A DNA stretch of 64,000 bases from contig NZ_CP011975.1 of the NCBI RefSeq assembly GCF_001047675.1, forward strand, positions 3,574,073 through 3,638,072, given 5' to 3'. Shown piece after piece: positions 55,676-64,000 of the stretch. Numbering within the stretch: the stretch's first letter is position 1; the number at the start of each line of letters is the position of its first letter. The notes beneath the pieces were generated by a model. It worked only from the letters and a program-made list of their open reading frames with translations. It searched no databases and was not told where the DNA came from. The position numbers were made by a program, and so were the translations under genes. This stretch comes from Yersinia aleksiciae. Lineage in GTDB: Bacteria; Pseudomonadota; Gammaproteobacteria; Enterobacterales; Enterobacteriaceae.

Positions 55676-56809
55676 GTGAATGATGTAATTCCCCGCCCGC
55701 AGCCCAAATCCCAGAAGGTGTTTACGCCCTTGCTGGAGATTCGCAACTTAACTAAATCATTTGATGGTCAGGCCGCAGTAGATGATGTCAATTTGACCAT
55801 CTACAAAGGTGAGATCTTTGCGCTGTTGGGGGCTTCAGGCTGTGGTAAATCCACCCTGCTGCGTATGCTGGCCGGTTTTGAACAGCCGACTCAGGGGCAG
55901 ATAGTGCTTGATGGGCAGGATTTGTCCCATGTGCCGCCTTATCAGCGTCCGATCAACATGATGTTTCAGTCCTATGCCCTGTTCCCGCATATGACTGTTG
56001 AGCAGAACATTGCGTTTGGTTTGAAGCAAGACAAGCTGCCGTCGGCTGAAATCAAAAGTCGGGTTGCTGAGATGTTGACGCTGGTACATATGCAAGAGTT
56101 TGCCAAACGCAAACCACACCAGTTATCGGGCGGTCAGCGCCAACGTGTTGCATTGGCGCGTAGCCTGGCGAAACGGCCAAAACTGCTGTTGCTGGATGAG
56201 CCAATGGGCGCGCTGGATAAAAAGTTGCGCGACCGCATGCAACTGGAAGTGGTGGATATTCTGGAGCGAGTCGGGGCCACCTGTGTGATGGTGACTCACG
56301 ATCAAGAAGAGGCCATGACCATGGCGGGGCGCATTGCCATTATGAACCGTGGCAAATTTGTGCAGATTGGCGAGCCTGAGGAGATTTATGAGCACCCAAA
56401 CAGCAGATTCAGCGCTGAATTTATCGGATCAGTGAATGTGTTTGAGGGCGTATTAAAAGAGCGTCTGGACGATGCGCTGGTCATCGATAGCCCCGGCTTG
56501 CGCCATCCATTAAAAGTGGATTCCGATGCCTCGGTGGTTGACGGCGTACCCGTATTTGTTGCTCTACGGCCAGAAAAAGTGATGCTGTGCGAACAGGTGC
56601 CGGAAGATGGCTGCAACTTTGCCGTAGGCGAAGTGGTACACATTGCCTATCTGGGCGATCTCTCCATTTATCACGTAAAACTCCACAGTGGTCAGATGCT
56701 GAGTGCACAGTTACAAAATGGCCATCGCTACCGCAAAGGGATGCCCACTTGGGGCGATGAAGTGCAACTGTGCTGGGATGCTGACAGCTGCGTGGTTTTG
56801 AGCAGCTAA
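55676..56809 (+). CDS. potG: Putrescine ABC transporter ATPase
   Basis: 377 residues, GTG start matching E. coli PotG N-terminus (NDVIPRPQ). Walker A GASGCGKSTLLRMLAGFEQP near 53, signature LSGGQRQRVALARSLAKRP near 152, Walker B LLLLDEPMGALDKKLRD near 170, H-loop VTHDQEEA near 205, and a C-terminal TOBE domain (about 300-375). Powers putrescine uptake with PotHI. Confidence 0.96.
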   Translation: MNDVIPRPQPKSQKVFTPLLEIRNLTKSFDGQAAVDDVNLTIYKGEIFALLGASGCGKSTLLRMLAGFEQPTQGQIVLDGQDLSHVPPYQRPINMMFQSYALFPHMTVEQNIAFGLKQDKLPSAEIKSRVAEMLTLVHMQEFAKRKPHQLSGGQRQRVALARSLAKRPKLLLLDEPMGALDKKLRDRMQLEVVDILERVGATCVMVTHDQEEAMTMAGRIAIMNRGKFVQIGEPEEIYEHPNSRFSAEFIGSVNVFEGVLKERLDDALVIDSPGLRHPLKVDSDASVVDGVPVFVALRPEKVMLCEQVPEDGCNFAVGEVVHIAYLGDLSIYHVKLHSGQMLSAQLQNGHRYRKGMPTWGDEVQLCWDADSCVVLSS

Positions 56810-56823
56810 TGTTTTTAAAAAAG

Positions 56824-56876
56824 CTAACGCTCTTAGAAAACTAATGCTCTTAGAAAACCTAACGCTCTTAGAAAAC
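56824..56876 (+). repeat. Three tandem copies of a 17- to 19-bp unit
   Basis: CTAACGCTCTTAGAAAA is repeated three times (second copy with CTAATG) in the 92-bp gap between potG and potH. It contains no internal stem. Confidence 0.7.
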
Positions 56877-56901
56877 ATATAGCCTTGGGGAGCTAAATAT
56901 T

Positions 56902-57867
56902 GTGATACCAGAATCCACTCATGGCGCCGCAGAGCCACCGACCCCTGCGGTCGGGCCAATTAAGGCGCTGATACAACGTTTCCAGATGGCACATGGCCGC
57001 AAACTGGTCATTGCCATGCCCTATCTGTGGCTATTTTTGCTGTTTATGCTGCCATTCCTGATTGTGTTCAAAATCAGTTTGGCTGAGATGGCTCGAGCGG
57101 TACCGCCCTACACCGATCTGATGACTTGGTTGGACGGCAAGCTGGATATCTCGCTAAATCTTGGCAATTACCTGCAACTGCTTGATGATCCACTCTATAT
57201 CGATGCCTATTTGCAATCACTGCAAGTGGCTGCGGTATCCACGTTTTGCTGTCTGATTATCGGCTATCCATTGGCTTGGGCTATTGCCCACAGTAAATCA
57301 TCCACGCGCAATATCTTATTGCTGCTGGTTATCTTGCCGTCATGGACCTCATTCCTGATTCGGGTTTATGCCTGGATGGGTATCCTGAAGAACAATGGCA
57401 TTTTGAATAACTTCCTAATGTGGACTGGGATTATCGATCAGCCGCTGATTATTCTGCACACCAATCTGGCGGTATATATTGGCGTGGTTTATTCCTACCT
57501 ACCTTTCATGGTGCTACCTATCTACACCGCACTGACTCGGCTGGATTACTCACTGGTGGAAGCGGCGTCAGATCTCGGTGCTAAGCCCTTTAAAACCTTC
57601 GTCAGCGTCATCATGCCGCTCACCAAAGGCGGGATTGTGGCTGGTTCCATGTTGGTGTTCATTCCGGCAGTGGGGGAATTTGTTATCCCTGAACTGCTCG
57701 GCGGGCCGGACAGCATCATGATTGGCCGTATTTTGTGGCAAGAATTCTTCAATAACCGCGACTGGCCAGTGGCTTCAGCGGTAGCGACGGTGATGCTAGT
57801 GTTGCTGATTGTGCCAATACTCTGGTTCCACAAGCACCAGCATAAAGAACCAGGAGGCTCGCTATGA
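56902..57867 (+). CDS. potH: Putrescine ABC permease PotH
   Basis: 321 residues, GTG start with TTGGGGAGC upstream. Six membrane segments; the EAA loop EAASDLGAKPFKTFVSVIMPL near 220-240 contacts PotG. Family blocks: FKISLAEMARAVPPYTDLM near 55, TRNILLLLVILPSWTSFLIRVYAWMGIL near 135. Its stop overlaps potI by four bases. Confidence 0.96.
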   Translation: MIPESTHGAAEPPTPAVGPIKALIQRFQMAHGRKLVIAMPYLWLFLLFMLPFLIVFKISLAEMARAVPPYTDLMTWLDGKLDISLNLGNYLQLLDDPLYIDAYLQSLQVAAVSTFCCLIIGYPLAWAIAHSKSSTRNILLLLVILPSWTSFLIRVYAWMGILKNNGILNNFLMWTGIIDQPLIILHTNLAVYIGVVYSYLPFMVLPIYTALTRLDYSLVEAASDLGAKPFKTFVSVIMPLTKGGIVAGSMLVFIPAVGEFVIPELLGGPDSIMIGRILWQEFFNNRDWPVASAVATVMLVLLIVPILWFHKHQHKEPGGSL

Positions 57868-58709
57868 ACAACCTACCGGAAGTGCGGTCGGTTTGGCGAC
57901 GGGTGATCCTGATTATCGGTTATACCTTCCTGTATGCGCCGATGTTGATGCTGGTGATTTACTCATTTAACAGCTCAAAGCTGGTCACTGTTTGGGCAGG
58001 TTGGTCTATCCGCTGGTATATCGAACTGTTTAACGATTCGGCGATGATATCTGCTGTTGGATTGAGCCTGACTATCGCGGCCGCCTCCGCCACCATGGCC
58101 GTAGTGTTGGGGACGATTGCCGCTGTCGTGATGGTGCGCTTTGGGCGCTTTCGCGGCTCGACCGGTTTCGCCTTTATGCTGACCGCGCCACTGGTCATGC
58201 CCGATGTGATTACCGGTTTATCCCTGCTGTTGCTGTTTGTCGCCATGGGACACGCCATCGGCTGGCCCGCAGAGCGTGGCATGTTCACCATCTGGCTCGC
58301 CCATGTCACCTTCTGTACCGCCTATGTGACGGTCGTGATAAGTTCGCGCTTACGTGAGTTGGACCGCTCTATCGAAGAAGCGGCCATGGATCTGGGTGCC
58401 ACACCACTGAAAGTGTTCTTTGTCATCACAGTACCCATGATTGCCCCGGCACTAATTTCTGGTTGGTTGCTGGCCTTTACCCTATCGCTGGACGACTTGG
58501 TGATTGCCAGTTTTGTTGCCGGGCCGGGTGCGACCACCTTACCGATGCTGGTGTTCTCCAGCGTGAGAATGGGGGTTAATCCGGAAATAAATGCACTGGC
58601 GACCTTGATTCTGCTGGTGGTAGGTATCATTGGCTTAATTGCCTGGTGGTTTATGTCCCGTTCAGAAAAACAGCGATTGCGTGAGTTACGTAAAGCTGCT
58701 CGCAGCTGA
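57864..58709 (+). CDS. potI: Putrescine ABC permease PotI
   Basis: 281 residues, six membrane segments; EAA loop EEAAMDLGATPLKVFFVITVP near 172-192. Partner of PotH. Ends the operon; the spacer to ybjO contains a GCCGC TTTCGA GCGGC-type hairpin around 58763-58779 that probably terminates it. Confidence 0.95.
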   Translation: MNNLPEVRSVWRRVILIIGYTFLYAPMLMLVIYSFNSSKLVTVWAGWSIRWYIELFNDSAMISAVGLSLTIAAASATMAVVLGTIAAVVMVRFGRFRGSTGFAFMLTAPLVMPDVITGLSLLLLFVAMGHAIGWPAERGMFTIWLAHVTFCTAYVTVVISSRLRELDRSIEEAAMDLGATPLKVFFVITVPMIAPALISGWLLAFTLSLDDLVIASFVAGPGATTLPMLVFSSVRMGVNPEINALATLILLVVGIIGLIAWWFMSRSEKQRLRELRKAARS

Positions 58710-58840
58710 CTGTTAAAAAATGGCTGATTGTGCTTAAAACTGTTAGTCTTTCTCTTACTTTGACGCCGCTTTCGAGCGGCGTTATTGTGAGGGATAACAT
58801 CAGGTTGTAGAAAACTGAACAGGGATACAGACAGGGCAAT

Positions 58841-59296
58841 ATGCGATTATCATTTTCATCTTCAGCTACCACGCCCGTACCGGTTTTAATTGCTGGCACG
58901 GCTATCATTGCGACCCAATTTCTCGGCGTGCTCTTATTGGTGGCTGAATTGGGGTGGAGTGGTACGGGTGAATTTCTGGGTGAAAACCTGCAAAGCTGGG
59001 ATTCCGGCCTGATTTTAGTCGCCAGTATCCTATTACTGCTCCTGGAAATTGTCTGTGGTGTTGCGGTATGCCATCGGCAGAACTGGGCGCGTTGGTGTTA
59101 TCTGCTTTGCCAGTTACTCGTCATGGCCTACCTGCTGATAGTGTCACTCGATTGGCTGGTACTGGATGTTTTTCGCGTCGAGGGCGATAGTGGCGCGGAA
59201 ATTCTGCATAGTCTACTGCTACAAAAAATTCCTGATGTGGTGATTATCGGCTTGCTATTTTTCCCCTGGCATCGCTATTTCCAGCACGCAAAATGA
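58841..59296 (+). CDS. ybjO: YbjO, DUF2593 membrane protein
   Basis: 151 residues, four membrane segments (about 13-35, 55-75, 87-107, 130-145). Matches E. coli YbjO in position (after potI) and character. Function unknown. Followed by rlmC after 92 bp. Confidence 0.85.
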   Translation: MRLSFSSSATTPVPVLIAGTAIIATQFLGVLLLVAELGWSGTGEFLGENLQSWDSGLILVASILLLLLEIVCGVAVCHRQNWARWCYLLCQLLVMAYLLIVSLDWLVLDVFRVEGDSGAEILHSLLLQKIPDVVIIGLLFFPWHRYFQHAK

Positions 59297-59388
59297 GTGT
59301 TTAACGTAACACAGTGCTACAATTCGTTCCCACCAACAGCTTCGGCTGCGAATTATTTAACGTCTCAGATTATAACGGTCAATTATTA

Positions 59389-60519
59389 ATGCATTGCGCT
59401 CAGTATACGGCGGATCGCTGCCGTTCCTGCCAGTGGCTGGATAAACCTTATCCGCAGCAACTGGCTGACAAACAACACCATTTGGAAGATCTGTTGGCGG
59501 GTCATACTGTGGCTCAATGGCTAACGCCGATTTTCGGCCGTGAGAGCGCTTTTCGCAATAAAGCGAAAATGGTGGTCAGCGGCAGTGTCGAGCGCCCGTT
59601 ATTGGGGATGTTGCATCGTGACGGCACCGCCGTTGATTTATGTGATTGCCCACTCTATCCCGCCAGTTTTGCACCCGTTTTGGCGGTGCTCAAAACCTTT
59701 ATCGCTCGTGCGGGGCTGACACCCTATAACGTTGCCCGCAAGCGCGGTGAGCTTAAATTCCTGTTACTGACTGAAAGTACGTATAGCGGCGAGCTGATGC
59801 TGCGTTTTGTCCTACGCTCTGAAACCAAGCTAGCGCAATTGCAGGCGGCGTTACCGTGGTTACAACAACAATTGCCTCAACTGGCGGTTATCTCGGCCAA
59901 TATTCAGCCGGTGCATATGGCGATTTTGGAGGGGGAGCAAGAGATCCCGCTCACCGAGCAGCAGGCGCTGCCTGAGCAGTTTAATCAGGTGCCACTGTTT
60001 ATCCGCCCTCAAAGCTTTTTCCAGACCAATCCACAGGTTGCCGCCTCACTCTATGCCACGGCACGGCAATGGGTGCGCGATTTAGGCATCAGTAGTATGT
60101 GGGATCTGTTCTGCGGTGTTGGCGGCTTTGGTTTGCATTGTGCGGGGTCTGAGACTCAGCTCACCGGGATTGAAATTAGCGCCGAAGCCATTACCTGTGC
60201 GCGCCAGTCAGCGGATCAGCTAGGGCTAAAAAATGTCAGTTTTGCCGCGTTGGACTCCACCCGTTTCGCCACCGCAGAAGCACAGGTGCCCCAATTGGTC
60301 TTGGTTAACCCGCCACGGCGCGGAATTGGTGCCGAACTCTGTGATTATCTTACTCAGATGGCGCCTGAATTCATTCTCTATTCAAGCTGTAATGCAGAAA
60401 CAATGGCGAAAGATATTAGCAGGTTAGCTGACTACCGTATTGAGCGGGTGCAGCTGTTTGATATGTTTCCGCATACTGCCCATTATGAGGTGTTGACCCT
60501 GCTTACCCTTCGTCCTTGA
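59389..60519 (+). CDS. rlmC: 23S rRNA (uracil-747-C5) methyltransferase
   Basis: 376 residues. Fe-S cysteines CRSC near 10-13 ([14 protein letters not shown]) with CDC near 82, SAM site [14 protein letters not shown] near 240-253, and catalytic [12 protein letters not shown] near 335 with the nucleophilic cysteine; [10 protein letters not shown] near 363. I use the ATG at 59389, which reproduces the E. coli RlmC N-terminus; the frame is open 25 codons upstream. The last codons and stop (LRP, TGA) are supplied by an ERIC element. Confidence 0.94.
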   Translation: MHCAQYTADRCRSCQWLDKPYPQQLADKQHHLEDLLAGHTVAQWLTPIFGRESAFRNKAKMVVSGSVERPLLGMLHRDGTAVDLCDCPLYPASFAPVLAVLKTFIARAGLTPYNVARKRGELKFLLLTESTYSGELMLRFVLRSETKLAQLQAALPWLQQQLPQLAVISANIQPVHMAILEGEQEIPLTEQQALPEQFNQVPLFIRPQSFFQTNPQVAASLYATARQWVRDLGISSMWDLFCGVGGFGLHCAGSETQLTGIEISAEAITCARQSADQLGLKNVSFAALDSTRFATAEAQVPQLVLVNPPRRGIGAELCDYLTQMAPEFILYSSCNAETMAKDISRLADYRIERVQLFDMFPHTAHYEVLTLLTLRP

Positions 60520-60630
60520 AGCTGCAGGGTTGTTGGCTGCATTCGCTCACCCGAATCACTTACTAATGTAAGCTCATCGGGATGAGTTCATTTGCCGCCT
60601 ACCTGCAACTCCAATGACTTTGGGTATCTC
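60508..60630. repeat. ERIC element overlapping the rlmC stop
   Basis: Arms CTTGAAGCTGCAGGGTTGTT and GCCGCCTACCTGCAACTCC around the core AATCACTTACTAATGTAAGC then TCATCGGGATGAG. The left edge runs into the rlmC coding end. Confidence 0.88.
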
Positions 60631-60720
60631 TTTGGGTATCTCTTTGGATATCTCTTTGGATATCTCTTTGGGTATCTCTTTGGATATCTCTTTGGGTATC
60701 CCTTTGGGTATCCCTTTGGG
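60619..60720. repeat. 12-bp minisatellite between two ERICs
   Basis: Eight full units and a half unit of TTTGGGTATCTC, with variants TTTGGATATCTC (units 3, 4, 6) and TTTGGGTATCCC (units 7, 8). The unit derives from the ERIC right edge, ACTTTGGGTAT. Confidence 0.92.
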
Positions 60721-60828
60721 ACTTGAAGCTGCAGGGTTGTTGGCTGCATTCACTCACCCGAATCACTTACTGATGTAAACTCATCGGGATGAGTTCATTT
60801 GCCGCTTACCTGCAACTCCAAAGACGAA
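60721..60828. repeat. Second ERIC, after the minisatellite
   Basis: Same arms and core as the copy at 60508, with AATCACTTACTGATGTAAAC and TTGCCGCTTACCTGCAACTCC. It ends six bases before the artJ stop and could form the 3' end of the artJ transcript. Confidence 0.86.
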
Positions 60829-60833
60829 AAATA

Positions 60834-61565
60834 TTACTGCGGGAACCACTTATCATTGATGGTTTTATATGTGCCGTCGGCTTTCACTGCTTCAATAGCT
60901 TTATTCAATTTTTCCAGCAACGCGGTGTTATCCGGACGTACGGCAATCCCCAGGCCCGTACCGAAGTATTGCGGATCAGTCACATGCTCACCCACAGACG
61001 CCAAATTTGGGTTGGTTTTCAGCCACTCATTCACCACCGCAGTATCGCCAAACACCCCATCAATACGGCCATTTTTCAGGTCAATAATGGCATTCTGGTA
61101 GCTGTCATAAGCGACGGTCTGGATTTCTGGGTGCTTATCCTGCAAATATTTCTGATGCGTTGTCCCGTTTTCCATCCCAATTTTCTTGCCTTTCAGATCA
61201 GCAAAAGAGCTGAACTTACCTTTTGGGGCAATCACAATGGCTGAGTTGGCATAGTAAGGCTGGGTGAAAGCTACTTGCTTGCTACGTTCTGGCGTGATGT
61301 CCATGCCGGAGATAACGGCGTCATAACGTTTGAATTTAAGCGCTGGGATCAGGCTATCAAAGGCTTGATTGGTGAATGTGCAGTTAGCTTCCATTTGCTT
61401 ACACAATGCTTTTGCCAGATCCATATCAAAGCCGACGATTTCGTTATTGGCACCAATGGATTCAAATGGCGGGTAGGTGGCTGAGGCGGCAAAACGGATG
61501 GTATCCGCTGCAGTAGCACTGAAGACCATACCACTTAAGATTGTTGCCAATAGTAACTTTTTCAT
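60834..61565 (-). CDS. artJ: Arginine-binding periplasmic protein ArtJ
   Basis: 243 residues with signal peptide (about 1-19, FSATAA) and the type 2 amino-acid-binding fold: FAASATYPPFESIGANNEIVGFD, AVISGMDITPERSKQVAFTQPYY, GTTHQKYLQD, GDTAVVNEWL. GACAGGAG precedes the ATG. Separate transcription unit next to artMQ, as in E. coli. Its partner artI (63469) is very similar, a recent-type duplication. A possible Arg box lies upstream. Confidence 0.94.
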   Translation of the reverse strand: MKKLLLATILSGMVFSATAADTIRFAASATYPPFESIGANNEIVGFDMDLAKALCKQMEANCTFTNQAFDSLIPALKFKRYDAVISGMDITPERSKQVAFTQPYYANSAIVIAPKGKFSSFADLKGKKIGMENGTTHQKYLQDKHPEIQTVAYDSYQNAIIDLKNGRIDGVFGDTAVVNEWLKTNPNLASVGEHVTDPQYFGTGLGIAVRPDNTALLEKLNKAIEAVKADGTYKTINDKWFPQ

Positions 61566-61684
61566 GCTTAAACTCCTGTCAGAATTTTTTAAATAAAATG
61601 TGTTGTTAGTTATTGATTTTATTATTACTAGTGATTTGTTATCGCGACTTATTTGGATAACTGATGAGGTTTACATTGCCAGTT

Positions 61685-61702
61685 TATGAATTTATATGCA
61701 AG
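61685..61702 (-). promoter_or_regulatory. Candidate Arg box upstream of artJ
   Basis: TATGAATTTATATGCAAG fits the ArgR half-sites TGAAT-N4-ATTCA with one mismatch in the second half, about 120 bp upstream of artJ, which ArgR represses in E. coli. Confidence 0.45.
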
Positions 61703-61739
61703 TAATGTGATTAAAAATTTAGTTTTTTTTATTTTTTAA

Positions 61740-62060
61740 GAGAAGGGGCGCGACAACACTGCGAAGCCGTTTTGAACAACGCTTGTATTGGCCCGAAGGG
61801 TAGCCTCGAAGAGGCAATAATAAAGCCGTCCCGCCAGCGAAATGATGAGCCGAGGGTACCCACGAAGTGGGCAAGCGATACGTGCGCTAGCGCAGGGGTT
61901 CCAATGGGGTTACGCGCTTGTAACCCCATTGGCGGCTGAGGCGCTGGAGGCCAAGTGAACGCCGATCTGATGTCAACCGAACCGATCACGAGACCGAATA
62001 TCAACCGAAATCTGATCCGATATCTAGCACCCAAAACCTGCTTCGATCACCGGGATAGGG
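61740..62060. repeat. Non-coding structured region between artJ and artM
   Basis: A G/C-rich island in A/T-rich surroundings with several stems, notably CCAATGGGGTTAC (61901-61913) and GTAACCCCATTGG (61920-61932), a perfect 13-bp stem over six bases, and GGTACCCACGAAGTGGGC. It has the look of a dispersed Yersinia repeat, but no second copy is in the window. GGGGAT/ATCCCC at 62058-62071 directly follows artM. Confidence 0.5.
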
Positions 62061-62072
62061 GATTTATCCCCC

Positions 62073-62741
62073 TTAATTCCGCCGCTCAAACGCCAACGCT
62101 CTGCGCTCCACCAACCGCATCAGCAACGTCAGCAAGCCATTCACGCACAGATACACAATCCCAGCAGCACCAAACACCATCACATCATAAGTACGGCCAT
62201 ACATCAGTTGGCTGTAACCCATCACTTCCATCAAGGTAATGGTGTAGGCCAATGAGGTGCTTTTGAACACCAACACCACTTCGTTGGAATAGGATGAGAG
62301 TGCGCGTTTAAAGGCAAACGGCAACAGAATGCGTAACGACTGGGCTTTGGACATCCCCAGCGCTTCGCAGGATTGCCACTGACCGGATGGAATCGCTCGA
62401 ACCGCACCGTAGAACAGTTGAGTGGTATAGGCTGCACTGTTCAATGCCAATGCAATCATTGCGCACAACCATGGCTGTGATAGCAAGCTCCATAACCACG
62501 GATATTCACGAATAGCCGGGAACTGCCCTGGGCCGTAATAGATCAAAAATATCTGTACCAGCAGCGGGGTGCCAGTGAACAGCGTGATATAGATTTTGAC
62601 CAGCGGCGTGATAATCGGTGTTTTCAGCGTTAATACAATGGTAAACAGCAGTGATAACACTAATGCCACTAATAAGGACGCGATGGTCAACGTCAGGCTG
62701 GTATGCAGCCCTTTGAGAATCTCAGGTAGGTATTCCAACAT
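62073..62741 (-). CDS. artM: Arginine ABC permease ArtM
   Basis: 222 residues, HisM/GlnP-type permease with five membrane segments; ATPase-contact loop SGQWQSCEALGMSKAQSLRILLP near 127-150. Imports arginine with ArtQ, ArtP and ArtI/ArtJ. Start overlaps the artQ stop by one base. Confidence 0.95.
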   Translation of the reverse strand: MLEYLPEILKGLHTSLTLTIASLLVALVLSLLFTIVLTLKTPIITPLVKIYITLFTGTPLLVQIFLIYYGPGQFPAIREYPWLWSLLSQPWLCAMIALALNSAAYTTQLFYGAVRAIPSGQWQSCEALGMSKAQSLRILLPFAFKRALSSYSNEVVLVFKSTSLAYTITLMEVMGYSQLMYGRTYDVMVFGAAGIVYLCVNGLLTLLMRLVERRALAFERRN

Positions 62742-63457
62742 CAGGATGGGCTCCGTTCAAAACGCGTGGTACGGAGTTCAATCCATTTGAGCACATACTG
62801 ACTCAGCAGGGTCACTACCAGATAGATTGCCGCAGCAATCACATACCAAGTGAAAGGCTCCTGAGTGCGGGTGGCAATACTTTTGGTTTGCAGCATCAGG
62901 TCATTCACACTGATCAACGACACCAAGGCGGTATCCTTCAGCAGCACCAGCCATTGGTTACCCAAGCCGGGTAAGGCATGACGCCACATCTGCGGCATAA
63001 TCAGGCGGAAGAAGATGGCCGCCTGGCTCAAACCCAATGCTTGCCCCGATTCCCACTGCCCAATCGGCACGGCTTTTAGCGCGCCACGTAAGGTTTGCGA
63101 AGCGTAAGCCGAATAGAGTAGGGCGAGGGCGATCACGCCACACAGGAACGGGCTAACCTCGAAATCATCAATATTGAGCTTAATTGGCAGCTCAAACAGA
63201 TAGAGATTCAGGGTAAATCCGTCCGACAGCATCATCAGCAGCTGAGAGGAGCCAAAATAGATAAACAGGACCACCAGAATCTCGGGTAGTCCGCGTAAAA
63301 TGGTGACCCAGCCAGTCGTCAGATAACTGACAACTTTCAAGCGCGACGATTCACAGACGGCAAACAGCATCGCCAGAACCAGACCGAGGGCCAGTGCACA
63401 AACGGCAAGGCCGACGGTCATACCGGCGGCGCTTGCTAAAGGTTGAAATTCATTCAT
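62741..63457 (-). CDS. artQ: Arginine ABC permease ArtQ
   Basis: 238 residues, five membrane segments; contact loop [24 protein letters not shown] near 137-160. Lies between artI and artM in the artPIQM order known from E. coli, with artP presumably beyond the window. Confidence 0.95.
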   Translation of the reverse strand: MNEFQPLASAAGMTVGLAVCALALGLVLAMLFAVCESSRLKVVSYLTTGWVTILRGLPEILVVLFIYFGSSQLLMMLSDGFTLNLYLFELPIKLNIDDFEVSPFLCGVIALALLYSAYASQTLRGALKAVPIGQWESGQALGLSQAAIFFRLIMPQMWRHALPGLGNQWLVLLKDTALVSLISVNDLMLQTKSIATRTQEPFTWYVIAAAIYLVVTLLSQYVLKWIELRTTRFERSPS

Positions 63458-63468
63458 GGGGGCTTAAA

Positions 63469-64000
63469 TTACTGCTGGAACCATTTTTTATAGATTGTCT
63501 GATAGGTGCCATCGGCTTTAACTTTCGCCAGCGCAGCATCTAACTTACCCAGTAATTCGGTGTTGGTTTGACGAACCGCGATACCTAGACCGGTACCGAA
63601 ATAGTCAGCATCAGTCACCTTGTCACCGACCGCTGCCAGTTGGTTATTCTGCTTCAGCCACTCATTCACCACCGCAGTATCACCAAATACCGCGTCCAGA
63701 CGGCCATTTTTCAGATCAAGAATGGCATTCTGATAGCTGTCATAAGGGACGGCAGTGATTTCAGGGTGCTTTTCCATCAGGTATTTTTGATGAGTGGAAC
63801 CATTTTGCATACCCACGCGCTTGCCTTTCAGGGCAGCTAAATCAGCCACTTTGCCTTTCTCGGCGATAAACAGTGCGGAGTTATCATAATAAGGCTTAGT
63901 GAAAGCAACTTGTTTTTGGCGCTCAGGGGTGATGTCCATACCTGAGATAACCGCATCAAAACGTTTGAATTTCAGGCTTGGGATCAAGCTGTCAAACGCC
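63469..64000 (-). CDS. artI: Arginine-binding protein ArtI (partial)
   Basis: The C-terminal 176 residues or so; the N-terminus lies past the right edge. The frame is open through 64000 (AFDSLIPSLKFKRFDAVISG), and the rest parallels ArtJ: DITPERQKQVAFTKPYYDNS, GSTHQKYLMEKHPEI, GDTAVVNEWLKQNN, YKKWFQQ. Eleven bases separate its stop from artQ. Confidence 0.93.
   Translation of the reverse strand, partial: AFDSLIPSLKFKRFDAVISGMDITPERQKQVAFTKPYYDNSALFIAEKGKVADLAALKGKRVGMQNGSTHQKYLMEKHPEITAVPYDSYQNAILDLKNGRLDAVFGDTAVVNEWLKQNNQLAAVGDKVTDADYFGTGLGIAVRQTNTELLGKLDAALAKVKADGTYQTIYKKWFQQ

Noticed and set aside
61729..62034. 101-codon minus-strand open frame between artM and artJ
   Set aside because: Overlaps a hairpin-rich repeat-like region, lacks a ribosome site, and the product composition looks like translated structured non-coding DNA.

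Overview
The window is chromosomal DNA of an enterobacterium, almost certainly a Yersinia. Two things support this. Gene order repeatedly follows E. coli blocks (fruBKA-nfo-yeiH-yeiE-lysP; gstB, dacC, deoR and ybjG; ybjL-grxA-ybjC-ybjN-potFGHI-ybjO-rlmC-artJMQI) with Yersinia-like rearrangements. The spacers carry ERIC elements and a roughly 168-bp palindrome resembling the YPAL family of yersiniae. No database was searched; names rest on recognised protein sequences and synteny.

Left part (1-25.5 kb). A hexuronate block (GntR regulator, uxuB, uxuA) is followed by the EF-P paralogue yeiP, the tryptophan permease mtr with a Trp operator, yeiW, a TorA/TorC-type TMAO respiration pair, a Nudix hydrolase, the fructose PTS operon fruBKA behind two Cra sites, nfo and yeiH. 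A small accessory pocket holds a cysteine-rich secreted peptide, an NlpC/P60 lipoprotein and a membrane protein. Then come yeiE, lysP and an iron-siderophore ABC permease and ATPase behind a Fur box.

Middle (25.7-33 kb), the most unusual part. Downstream of a TonB-dependent receptor lies an array of seven tandem ERIC copies (period about 123 bp). The seventh copy is split by a 4.1-kb element bounded by 48-bp inverted repeats (43/48 identical) that start GGGGTCTGA, as in the Tn3 family, and flanked by a 5-bp target duplication (GACTT). The element has no transposase or resolvase. It carries one tightly packed five-gene operon: a SAM methyltransferase, a FemAB/GNAT-like acyltransferase, a small 114-residue protein, a PNPOx-like flavoprotein, and a NanE-like TIM barrel that has lost most of the family's catalytic residues. 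This looks like an undescribed small-molecule or modification pathway moved as a non-autonomous Tn3-like unit.

Right part (33-64 kb). gstB and a HAD phosphatase are followed by a sulfur block: a 2-oxoglutarate oxygenase with a MetQNI-type importer, facing a cystathionine beta-synthase and gamma-lyase pair preceded by an 8-bp-phased MetJ-like operator array. Then come dacC, sdaCB, deoR and deoC with paired operators, two overlapping PAP2 phosphatases, ybjL, grxA, ybjC, ybjN, the putrescine importer potFGHI, ybjO, rlmC, and the arginine importer genes artJ, artM, artQ and artI (artI runs off the end). Two ERICs joined by a 12-bp minisatellite separate rlmC from artJ.
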